From Sabellastarte sp. h YS-2021 (Eukaryota; Annelida; Polychaeta; Sabellida; Sabellidae), in contig OZ024935.1 in the NCBI GenBank assembly GCA_964017235.1, forward strand, positions 91,263,207-91,327,206: a stretch of 64,000 nucleotides of DNA, given 5' to 3'. Positions 21,730-32,283 of this stretch are shown piece after piece (the first letter of the stretch is position 1; every line of letters starts with the position of its first letter). The notes beneath the pieces were generated by a model. That model was not told the origin of the DNA, did not search any database, and saw only the letters and a program-made list of their open reading frames with translations. The translations under genes were made by a program, and so were the position numbers.

Positions 21730-22650
21730 AAGGCAAAATATGAAAGAAATTGTAGCAAAAAAGTCACCCTATTAGGCCTAATACACAAGTTAAATGTCAA
21801 CTTAAAGAAAGCCTTGGTTTTTGCTATACGTAATAGGAATATATTAATATATTCTCAGATGAGATTTCAGGTAAATTAGACACATAGTTTGTCAACTATA
21901 GAGCTGAAAAAGCGACAAAAGCTCCTAAATTGGGTCCCTGTGGGCTCTTTTAGAGACACTAAAATGATCCGAAACATAAGCTACCGATCTCACATTTCTT
22001 ACAAAGATGTCACATAGAAGTATATCTAACACAGTGTAAGACTTGTAAAACTTGCCATTTCAAAATAAGAGAGCAAAATGTGTGAAAAATATGAAAAAAG
22101 TCATTCAGGTAAGGCATTTATGGGCCTCATGCACAGGCTAAATGTCTACTTAAAGCCTTGATTTTTTTTTTGGAAAAGGACATATTAATAAATTCCAAGA
22201 TGAGATTTCAGCTCCATGAGCCACATAGTTCGACATTTACAGGGCTTAAAAGTGGCAAAAATCCATAAATTGGGTCTCTGTGGAATGCAATTCTTTTTCA
22301 AGTTTTAACTGATGTACTCAGCCTCAAAGATTTACTAAACTAAAGTAGCTATTACTCAGCTATGGAATGAGCTACAGATCTGCAATTTTACTATGTTATA
22401 GCTGACTCAAAAATAGCTGAATAACATATTTAAACAAAATTCTCTAAATGCAATAGTTTTCAATTTACAAGTGATTTTACTCATTATGGAAGTTGTTGAA
22501 AAGGGAGAAAGTAGCTATTACACACTTATGGATGGACACCCAAGTTACTCACTATGTTGTAGCTATGGAAAAAAGTAGCAGAATAACATATTTTAACAAA
22601 ATGCTCTAAATGCAATACTTTTCAAGTTATAAGTGATTTAGTGCATGATT
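21730..22650. repeat. Two neighbouring diverged tandem duplications
   Basis: Unit 1: 21730-21965 recurs at about 22065-22290, sharing ATATTAATA-ATTC, AGATGAGATTTCAG, CACATAGTT and TAAATTGGGTC-CTGTGG. Unit 2: 22340-22490 recurs at about 22505-22650, sharing AAGTAGCTATTAC, AATAACATATTT-AACAAAAT, CTCTAAATGCAATA and TTTTCAA-TTA-AAGTGATTT. Offsets are about 330 and 165 bp. Non-coding. Confidence 0.65.
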
Positions 22651-23885
22651 TCATGAATTTTAATGCATTAAAAATTATTAAAAAAATAATTAAGAAAGAT
22701 CCAGCTCTTATACTCATACAAGGTAATCTACCTGTGGCCCAGTACATATATGCAAGGTAAGAAAAAAAAATCCCTTCAATAGTCAGTGAGAAAATTGTGA
22801 TCAAGTGTTGAAATGTTCACACTTTGGGTGGGGGTACCTCACTTCTAATGGATCTGGCGAACCGATGAACATACAGATCTCCATGGATTATACCATTTAT
22901 CATCCTCAATAGATAAGGTATCCTTTAAAAGTAACAGCATGCCGCTGGGCCTTGAACTTTTAGGGGAGAAGATGTTTACGCATACATGGACACAGATGAG
23001 GACTCCGCAGAGTGATGCTGACAAGTCAGCTGACATAAAAAATACCACATCAAACTACAGTGAAATACCTTTGTATACTTTCATGAGGCTTATTTAAATT
23101 ACGTTAAAACAAATAATATGCAACCAGAAGGCACTTGTAGAGTACAAAGCTCCACCAGCTGTGCATTTTCCAAACTTTTGGTGATTTTTATATCCAGAAG
23201 ATGATCCTCATCACTTCTTTTTTCACCTGACCCTATACCTACATAAAAAATTCACGAAGATCTACTTTTTTACTTTTGTAGTAATGTCAACCAAAAAGCC
23301 AAAATAATCGAACATACATAAAAAATGGGCGTTGCCAAATCTGCAGGTTTTTTTTTGTAGAAAGAATATGATTCTTAGTAAAAATTGTATTCACAAAGCA
23401 ATTCTAAGTTAAGAATTATTTCTAAGAATAAGAATTAAGAATAGTAAACAGAAACATGTACAAACATATAGTTTTGATGTCACATGATCAGTCATGTGAT
23501 ATATTTACACTTTACTTTTTACAGTGGCTCAGCTTGTTTTCTCAAGCATAGCCCAGTCTTAAATACAACATTTTTTTCCTCAGCTAAGAGTTTTCACAAA
23601 ATAGGTATTCATCTGCTTTTTTTGTGGTATACTTAATTGTAAATCTTATTACACATTTATTTTGACTTATTGTGTAATAATATAGTTGCACCAAATGGAT
23701 AAAATAATTTGAAGAGTGAAAATAAAACTCTCACAGTGGGACATGTACATAAAATCAAGGTGGACAAATGTATTGAACTGGATATAAGTTATATGCTGTT
23801 GATGTATACTGTATTCTTCTGGATATGTATTATTCAGAACATGTGTTTATGTTCACTGTAAAACTTGTCCATTTACTGTTGACCT
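22651..23885. other. Non-coding stretch
   Basis: No gene, motif or repeat recognised. Confidence 0.4.
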
Positions 23886-24125
23886 TTGGTTTATTTATTT
23901 ATTTGGGTTTTAACGTTGCTTTCAACACTTTGTACAGGTCATATCACGATGAGTAGTTTTATGGGCAGAGGAAACCAGTACATACAGTTGGTTACGGTTC
24001 TGTACTGTAAACTGTCGATCAACAGCAAGCAACTATCAGCTTTTCCACCAGAGGTCGGGCAGGGATTTGAACTTTGATCTCAGAGGTGGGAGACGAGAGT
24101 GTTACCACCCTGCAACCATGGCCCC
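23886..24125 (-). mobile_element. SINE family A copy, diverged
   Basis: Sense is minus. From the plus strand it shows the tail (ttatttatttgggtttta), then tgctttcaacac, GTACAGGTCATATCACGA, CAGAGGAAACCAGTACATA, GTACTGTAAACTG, and the head ending gaggtgggagacgagagtgt. It is more diverged than the 8.6-kb copy. No clear target duplication. Confidence 0.8.
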
Positions 24126-24492
24126 CAGGTCAACTTTATAAATTATAACAGTTTAAGCTGATAAAATATATGCAAGTAATTACTCACCTTAGACATGTTA
24201 ATAACAGTCTATCCAATGTATGTATCAGAGTAAATGTTCAAATGGCTGCTGTTTTAACAGACTGTGGTCCCGTTTATCACATAATGATAACTTTGCAATT
24301 TATTTAGATGGATAAATTTTCTCTTTCGGTTTCATTATCAACCCAGACAAAACAGATTCATATGTTGGGTTGCTAGACTATACAGGTTGAGAGGTTGCAC
24401 ATATCTTTAGTCGATAGAGTGCTGTCCTTGCTGTGTTTGCTGGAGTCTGTGTTATTACAAAGTAGATCTAACTCTGACAAAAGGATAGAAAT
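24126..24492 (+). other. Presumed 5' flank of the plus-strand GIMAP gene
   Basis: It lies directly upstream of the inferred first exon. No TATA box or other core element could be assigned with confidence. Confidence 0.3.
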
Positions 24493-27400
24493 ATGGCTGA
24501 ATATAGAAATGTGGTAATTATATTTTACTTATTTTTTTATTTCTTTATGGTATTTTGCATTCTACTGTTAAGCTGACCACAATGTTTTAAGTCTTAAAAT
24601 CTGAATATTAAGTTTCGTGAACATATTGTTGCCTGAATTATGGGTCAGCTATTTGTTCAGTCTTTTATGTGCTATGTGTAAAACTGTTTCTATAATAAGC
24701 CTTGAAATTGATGACAAATTACGCTTTGACTCTACTACAATGGATGTGGGCTAAGCACCGTTGCCTAAGGTGACACACTTGCCTAGGAATACACAGGACT
24801 GGACTTCAATCCCATGATCAAGCAGATACGTTTTGGCTTGCATAATCACTTGGCAGTCACTTGGTCTAGTCCCTAGTGGCAGGCTAAAGAATACCACGGA
24901 CGTTGATACATGGTCACTCTTGAATCTCTGTATTTCATATAGGTGAATGTTAGAGCTTGGGCTGTTTTATGCAGTCAAATTTGATCAAATAACTCTTTGA
25001 GTCTTGTAGTGAAGGGGATGTTGCACTATGTATAAATACACTATACTAGACTTTATTGTCACAAACAATTCTTTTTACAGCAAATGTGTAAATTGTTTTC
25101 TCTCCTTGATGAGCTTTATTATATAGTAACGCTAGGGTTCCATACATGCTGACATTATGAAAAAATACCCTGACTTTACACCAGGGGGAAATGACTTATG
25201 ACTTTTTTTTTGACATGAAGATATATCTTAATGAAGTGATCATAATGTATACTTCTGTAGACTATTTTGATAAATTAATAGAGTCATAGACTCCCATATT
25301 AGAAGCTATATCTATTTACACCCTCTTCTTATCTCAATGAACAATGAGAAGAGTATACTTGTCTGTTAAGGGATGTGATAACAATGCAACAAACCTTTGA
25401 GAATCAAGGTGTATACTGAAACCAAACAAATGTACGAATATATTTTTTATCAAAACTATGTCAAACATGATTCTTGCAGATCAAGCTCCACACTTTATTA
25501 AGCCAAATGTGACATGCTAAGTTTGTTTTCAGACCAAACAGCTCACTGAAAACCATGACGAACTACCCCCTGGCAAACAGCTGAATCTGGTACTAGTGGG
25601 TAAGACTGGACAAGGGAAGAGTGACACAGGAAACACAATTCTTGAAGGAAACTATTTCCTGGCTGATGATAGTGCAACTTCAGTGACAAGGGTTAATAAG
25701 ACTACAGAGAAGACGATTGGAGGAAGAGTAATCAATGTGGTTGACACACCCGGCTGCATGGATACCGAGAAGGGAAAACAGATTCTCGATGAAATAGCAG
25801 CAGCAGTCACAGAACACCCAGAGGGTTATGATGCTGTTCTGATAGTGCTGAAGTATGTATACAAACTGGCCAAAGAAGGCCATACTAGGTTTTCTTTTTC
25901 AAGTGTCTTACTGCATTGTTTAGTATTAGTATTTGACAAAATACCATCATGTTAATGCTACGTGTTAGTGTAATAAGCTAATAACATATAATAAGAACAT
26001 AACTTTAAATACCACTACAGTTGAAACGCTTAAAGAAAACAGTACAGGTCTATTGCGTCTGGAGTTGAATTGCTGATGTTTAATATCGCATGATGTACTG
26101 TAATCTATAATGTAAAAGACTTAAGCGAGAGCCCTAGTGAGGTTCATGCTTCTAGAGATCACTCTTTTTTTGTTTTATTTTGTCACCAGATTTTCATGAG
26201 TTGTGGCATAGTGTGATGAGTATCCATCTTATGACTGAAGTTAAGTAGAAATGGGCTAAGTCAGTACTGTCTGAGTTTTAGGTCAGGCATGGGATGAATC
26301 TGAGTGGAAATTTGGTTTTGGACACCAATTTGGTTTTGGACACCAGACTTACCTAAATTACAGTGCATCTGCCACTGTGGCCTAGCGGGTAACACACTTG
26401 TCTAGGAACTCAGAGGACGTGGGTTCAATCCCAGGTACAGGCAGATACATAGTGGCTCAGATAACCACTTAAAATGGCGGTCCTCTGTCATTGGGTCCTA
26501 TCCCCAGTGGCAGGTTAAAGAACCTCAAGGACGTTGATAAATGGTCATCCTTGAGCCTCTATCTTCCAGTTAGGGGAATGTGAGTTACTTGTGAGTTGGG
26601 GCTGTACCTGTACAGTCGGATTGGTTAAATAGCATTTTGAGTCCTGTAGTATATGGAGATATTGCGCTGAGTATAAATACATAATAATAATAATAATAAT
26701 CTACTCGGGTCTGTGATGGCTTTGCTCGCACATTTAGACCAAAAGGCTTTTCAGCCTTGTTGCATACACATGTCACAATTATATATGAGAATATCATAAA
26801 CTAGAAAAGCACTCAGAGAGAGCAGCAATCTCCTCTAAAGGTTAAATACATTAACTGTGGTTTATGAATGCAATTACTAAAAATTAAAAAACAATCATTC
26901 ATCCAAATGGTGATCCGGAGCACCAAGAAAATCTGTCCACAACCTTTTGAGTTATTTTACCAACAAACATATAAACAAGCAGACAGACAGACAGACATAT
27001 ATCAATTGCCGTAAACTACCTTGTCTGAAGTAAATAATGCATGGTAACATTATGATTACTGAGTTTACAGTTTTCTGTAAACTGTTTTACAGGTATCCAT
27101 TAAGAATGACGACCGAGGAAGTAAATACTATCAAGCAAATAGAAGTGTTGTTTGGTAAAGAAGTCTATGATTATGCTGTGCTGGTTTTTACCCATGGTGA
27201 TGCCTTTCAAGCAAAACAGAGAAAGTCTGGGTCATCTATGACCTTCCAGGAGTATGCAGAAAAAGATCTACGGTCAGGTGATGAACATTCCCTTGGCCCC
27301 CTGGTCAGGAATGTTAAACAGAGGGTGGTTCTCTTCAACAACATGGAACTGGATGACGCTAAGCGTAGAGCCATGGTCATTGATCTTGTGAAAAAAATTG

Positions 27401-27546
27401 ATGGTAATGGTCGGAGGCAGAGATATGACAACCACATCTTTCAGAAAGCAAGGGAGGCCGAGAAACAAGGGTGTTCCAAGAAAGAGGTAGAAAAAGCGGT
27501 GTCTGATCATATAGAACAAGAACATTCATGGTGTAATATTTTGTAG
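24493..27546 (+). CDS. GIMAP/AIG1 family GTPase with CaaX-like C-terminus (three exons)
   Basis: Exons: 24493-24513 (inferred), 25533-25852 and 27093-27546, with GT-AG introns; 264 aa if joined. Exon 2 opens in phase 0 after TTTTCAG. Exon 1 (MAEYRNV, then GTAATT) was chosen because it is the nearest upstream ATG with a donor in matching phase, and exon 2 has no Met before the P-loop. Motifs: G1 GKTGQGKS (about 30-37), G3 DTPG (78-81), AIG1 box YPLRMTTEE just after the second intron, G4 THGD (147-150) and the FNN signature after VVLF. A charged C-terminal helix ends in CNIL, which fits a CaaX prenylation box for membrane anchoring. The family binds GTP and is linked to immune-cell survival in vertebrates and to pathogen response in invertebrates; the role here is not shown. 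Introns carry two SINEs. It is a paralogue of the 5.3-7.4 kb gene, with an identical phase-2 intron site. Confidence 0.85.
24740..25045 (+). mobile_element. SINE family B in intron 1 of the GIMAP gene
   Basis: The diverged copy aligns with 26366-26693. Shared parts: CACACTTG-CTAGGAA, TTCAATCCCA (B-box), CAGATAC, CCCTAGTGGCAGG-TAAAGAA, GGACGTTGATA-ATGGTCA, GGGCTGT, TTTTGAGTC or CTTTGAGTCTTGTAGT, and a terminal ATATTGC/GTTGCAC...TATAAATAC. Sense is plus, the same as the gene. Confidence 0.75.
26366..26693 (+). mobile_element. SINE family B in intron 2 of the GIMAP gene, with AAT tail
   Basis: The head GTGGCCTAGCGGGTAACACA (A-box) and GGTTCAATCCCAGG (B-box) are tRNA-like. The body is shared with the copy at 24.7-25.0 kb. 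It ends TATAAATACATAATAATAAT and continues as an AAT run, which is the typical SINE simple-repeat tail. Confidence 0.85.
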
Positions 27547-28554
27547 ACATCCCACTTTAAGGAGAGAGAGAGAGATTGCTTGGTCTGTTGAAACTATTTG
27601 TTAATCTAAACATGTATGATAATTAATTTTAACATTGTGCAAATGATAGGGACATCATTAATGGCCAATGTTAGATGAAGTGAGCAAGAATAAAATATAT
27701 TATAATGGTTTTAAAACATTCTTTTAGACTTATCCAGGGTACTATCTTTTTATAGTTATCCTGAAGCAAAAATTAATACCTCCACCAGGATACAAAAGAA
27801 ACCAATTTTCAGAAAAGCTCAATGGTGCACTGTACAAGTGTTTTTCTGTTATTCTGTTTTTAGCATAATGAGATTAAATACAACAAAACACACAAAAAAC
27901 AATACTTGCACAAATCAGTGTGGAAAACCAGAGTAATTTAATTAAGAATATCGAGCAGATAACATGCTTACACCATGACTCTGAAGGTATGAGTTCGTAT
28001 GTAACATTGTTATTCTTAAAACATACATATTCTGAGAATCTTTTGAAAAAAAATAGGGATTAAGATGCATTTGTGTATGATAAGCCATATATGGAATACT
28101 AATATGATAACACTTGTCAGAAATGAACATTGCTCCAGTGAATGTGACATTTGTTATAAATTAAAATAAAGAAAACTCACGGTAGTTGCATTGTGGTCCA
28201 TGTGCCACCATTTTAAGAGACTTAGTAAATCACCACACGTCTATTTGTTTAGTTATCTTCATTTCCCCCAAGGGTATAATATAATCAAATCTGTATTGTT
28301 TGTCTGCATAGATAACTCTAAAACTATACATCAGATTTTGGTCAAAAATTCACTCAAGGTGGCACGTGCTTGTGGCTCACTTCTCATCAAAGATGATCTG
28401 GATCTGAATCCAGGAATTTTTTGGTGATTTTTCGGAAATATCTATATGCTCTACTCAAAAACTATTCATTGCATTGCACTTATATTTGCACACAAAATGG
28501 GCTTTTCGGTGGCAAAATCCTCAAATGATACGTAAATATACTTGAAATATACTG
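27547..28554. other. Non-coding stretch with one dispersed repeat
   Basis: A block at about 27811-27890 (TGGTGCACTGTACAAGTG, TTATTCTGTTTT, TTAGCATAATGA) recurs at about 52525-52605 and is a dispersed repeat of unknown type. Nothing else was recognised. A GA microsatellite-like run (gagagagagag) follows the GIMAP stop near 27562. Confidence 0.5.
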
Positions 28555-28602
28555 TACAGGTCACATCACAATGGGTAGTTGGAAGAGATGCAGGAAATCA
28601 TT
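28555..28602 (-). repeat. Short SINE family A fragment
   Basis: The plus strand reads TGTACAGGTCACATCACAAT, then GGGTAGTTGGAAGAGATGCAG, matching the family A middle region (GTACAGGTCATATCACGACG, GGGTAGTTGGAAGGGCAG). Only about 48 bp are recognisable. Confidence 0.6.
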
Positions 28603-29389
28603 GGATACAGGTCTTGATTCTGCTCTGAAAGCCCTCAGGAACCAGGAAGCAAGTGACGATTTTCCTCCATTGGAACTGGCCAAGAATAGAATCCAGGGCC
28701 ATGAGAGGTGGAAGGCCGATGTATCACCCACTTCCCTACTGTGCATTTGGTACAACTCGAAAATAAAACCTTATTTTGAACATGTTCATTTCTTTCATAT
28801 TCATATCTTCAATATGAGGGTCATATCTGTACGCATTTGGTTACTGCTTATTTTTAATGGAGATGGGTTGATAGGTCTAGTGTCTCAGTATCAAGAACAT
28901 TTAAGTGAAATACCATGACAAGATTTTACAACCACCACTTTGCTTGTTAGCACAGATAACGGAATGAAAACTTAAAATTTTGGGAACATACTTCAAATAT
29001 GAAGAAATCGCACACTTTCATCCCATATTTTGTGCATTTGCAGACGATTACGTTGAGCAGAACTAGCATGTTTTGGTTACAACACTTTATAACCTCTGTC
29101 TCGCTTGTCAACACATATAATCGAAGGAAAACTTAAAACACTGGAAGCAAACCACAAAGAAATTAAGAAATTGCAAACTTTTAGTCCACATATTTGTGCA
29201 TTCTGGGACTTTTATTACGATTTTGTTGACATGAAACATACCATGTGTGATTGGGGTGAACTAAAAGCCCCTGCAATCAGCACATTTTTGCACTGGGGAC
29301 CTCTACACATTTTTGTGATACCAAACTTTAAAGACCTTTTTGTTTTAGTACTTTGAAAGGCTAGATTTTTGTACATAGGGCCTTTCCTG
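28603..29389. other. Non-coding stretch
   Basis: Short frames only. Two blocks near 28980-29050 and 29110-29200 share phrases such as AAACTTAAAA and AATTGCAAAC/AATCGCACAC, weakly suggesting an old duplication. Confidence 0.35.
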
Positions 29390-29662
29390 ATATAACCCTG
29401 TAGGGGCCACGGTGGCAGAGTGGTAACACTCTCGCCTCCCACCTCTGAGGCCAGGGTTCGATTCCCAGCATGGCCTCAAGTGGGAAAGCTGGTAGTTGCT
29501 TGCCCTTGGTCGGCAGTTTACAGTACAGAACCCTAACAAACTGAATGTACTGGTTTCCTCTGCCCTTCCAACTACCCGTCGTGATATGACCTTTACAGTG
29601 TTGAAAGCGACATAAACCCCCCCTCCAAAAAAAATATATATATACATATATATAACCCTGTA
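29390..29662 (+). mobile_element. SINE family A, full head, 13-bp target duplication
   Basis: Best-preserved copy. The head GCCACGGTGGCAGAGTGGTA holds the A-box and GGGTTCGATTCCCAG the B-box. Then comes the family body, GTTGAAAGCGACATAAACCC, and a tail of C, A and TA repeats. Direct repeats ATATAACCCTGTA lie at 29390-29402 and 29650-29662. Sense is plus. Confidence 0.9.
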
Positions 29663-31704
29663 AGTTGATTGAATGGCAAAACACAAACTTTGTGGTCATA
29701 AAAGTAAATTGTGACACAGTCAAAAAAAGAAGTTTTACATGTTCTTAGCTTGGAAAGCAGAACATAAGTAATATTTTATTAATTATTTACTTGAGATAAT
29801 ACATGGTAGATTACACAGTGATACCTTTGATGGTATTAATACAAGCAACGCATCGGACAAATATGTGACTTAATCTTGATTTGGTTATAAGCGTTTAACA
29901 TATATTTGCTCTAATAAAAATTTGCTTAGGCCCTGTACACACATACGCAGAATGTGTCCACTTGAATAGATCACAACAATAAAACGAGAGGGGATGGGTG
30001 GGAGTGAGTAAACATATCCATAGTCTTGTCTGTGTCGACGCAAAGGAAACAGGGCATCAGCAATTTTTTTACATGATAAAAGGTTTAGGTTAAACAGGGA
30101 CATCATAGTAATAATGGATTCCCAAAGCACCAGGAAAGTGTATGATCATTATTGCAGCACATTGGATATTAGCTCTGGACAGTTTTTGGGGATGACTTTT
30201 GTCACTGAACCAGAGGCGGGCTGTTTTTACACTAAAATGATGTGAAGTTTGTGGAGATCCATTTAGAGACACAACTACCATGACTAGCCGTACCAACAAA
30301 AGTGGGAATTGTCAATGAAGGTCAGGTTTAAAACATATATAAACTAATTATTATGAGATTCTGAGGAGATATCATTGGAAAAGCACAGATCTACCATTAG
30401 CACTTGTTACATGTTCAATTTCTTTGATTCTGTGATAAGCCTGTGGATTTGATCGGCTGAAATCAAATCACATGTTCATTGTCACATAGTTTTTATCCAA
30501 TACAATGTCATTCCATGTATCCAAAAGATTACATAAATAAAAGAAGATTAAAAAGTTCATAGGTTAAAAAAAGGCATGTATTAATATTGTATTGTTACAC
30601 TGTAGTACTGTACTGTACTTGCATACTGTATTATTATGCAGGTGACAAATCTTTCCACATACAGACATTTCTGAATATGGAGACTGCTACCGAACTTTTT
30701 TGTGCCACACATAAGAAATTGAGAACCGGAGTAACAACAGTAGAACAACTTTGGTGAAGTTAATGATACATAATGTGCTCAAATATAGCTGATGCACATT
30801 ATGGGAGTGCATTGTAAACCAATACATTGCATCTTTCTTTTCCCAGTTGAAAAATACTTCTACTTGTTTCTCCGTTACAACAGTGTCACATTGCTTCACA
30901 ATCATAACACAATTAAGCAAATTTCCTTGACCTCAAGTTTTTAAGTGAGCCAGTAAATTAAATAATTATTCACAAAGCTGAGAAGATTAGATATTTTTTA
31001 TCTGTCACAACTTTGAACAGATTTTTTTATCACTTCATTTGGCTTAAAAATATCATCTAAATCTAAAACACGATCAAACCATTCATCTTATGCCCTGACA
31101 CATATTCTTTTGATGTGACTTATTTGAAAAGTTAATTTGTCAAAGTGCATGGGAAGATAATCACATTTTTATCCAATTTCCAATTTTATGTTTTAAGGTT
31201 ATGAAACTGGATTAAAATATTATTAAAGTTTTACTTTTTAGCTCAAAGTTGATCTGATCTCCACTGATCCATGTTTGGGAATACCCATTGTTTCCAACAG
31301 TGACTGCTATATTCACTGGTGTCCATAACTAAGGATTTGTTTCACGGCTGCATTTTTATATTCATTTTATCACTCAAGAAAATAAAACCCTCAACCCTCA
31401 TCCTTGGAGTTCAGTTTACATTCATTCGTCTACTCTTGTGCGAAAATTTTAAAGATAATCACATGGAATGCTATTTTATACTTACTATTCACTACTTTGT
31501 TTCAACAAAAATGATATACATTGTTGTAATGAAAAAAAAACCAAACAAATAAATTTAGTAAGGCACACCAGTCTATGTATCAGATGTCAGTCTGTGATAA
31601 ATGAAACTAAACACCTCTGCTTCAAGCCCAATTCGACCACAAGTGAGATATTCCATTGTGATAATGTATGTTAAAATATGTTTGAGCCAAGAATGAGTTA
31701 CCTG
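29663..31704. other. Non-coding stretch
   Basis: AT-rich; no gene or repeat recognised on either strand. Confidence 0.4.
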
Positions 31705-32283
31705 TTACCTATCCTCTTGGTGCCTAGTGGCACTTAGGGCCTCCACAGAACATCTCCATTTATCTTTGTTGGCTGCTGCCACTCTCGCCTCTGCCCGTGT
31801 GCTGTGACCTAGAGCCTTTCTTTCGATCTTTACTGTTCTTTGCCAAGTTGCTTTGGGTTGTCCACGTTTCCGCTTTCCCTCTGGCGCCCAGCTAAATACT
31901 ATGTTGCAATCATTCTCTGGGTCCTTCCTTAACATGTGCCCTATAATATTTCCATCTCCTTCTGCATGTTTCCTGGCTTACTGGTTTGATCCCTGATCTC
32001 TCATTTATTTCTTTGTTGCTTACATGATCTTCCCATCTTATCTCAAGTATTTTCCTGAGGCATTTATTTTGGAAAGTGTTCATCTTCCATGTTTTGCATC
32101 CATATAGGAGTACAAGTGTTACTAGTGTCTTAAACAATTTTATTTAGTTTTTTCTTGTGATTTTGTTATTATTCCAGATCTTCCCCAATTTGGTAAATGT
32201 ATTACGAGCTCTGGTTATTCTGTTCTTCAGGTCTCCCATTCCTCCTCCTTCTGGTGTAATTGTTGCCCCCAAATAGTTAAATT
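31705..32283 (-). pseudogene. LINE reverse transcriptase C-terminal fragment
   Basis: Minus strand in order: LKFNYLGATITPEGGGMGDL, KNRITRARNTFTKLGKIWNN, FKTLVTLVLLYGCKTW, NTFQNKCLRKILEIRWEDHV, then CRRRWKYYRAHV and, after a shift, LRKDPEND, WAPEGKRKRGQPKATWQRTV and DKWRCSVEAL. This series (thumb, LLYG-x-x-TW, FQ-x-KCLR, WxGHV-like, RGRPK-x-TW) is the C-terminal part of RTE/CR1-type LINE proteins. There are stops and at least one frameshift, and it is 5'-truncated at about 32283. Confidence 0.8.

Noticed and set aside
28571-28918. 115-codon plus-strand frame
   Set aside because: It starts inside a SINE A fragment and has no recognisable pattern or splice support.
29403-29480. tRNA-like sequence with A and B boxes
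   Set aside because: It is the head of SINE family A, with a SINE body, tail and target duplication. The cloverleaf was not supported. The same applies to the heads at 8.8, 20.9, 24.1 and 26.4 kb.
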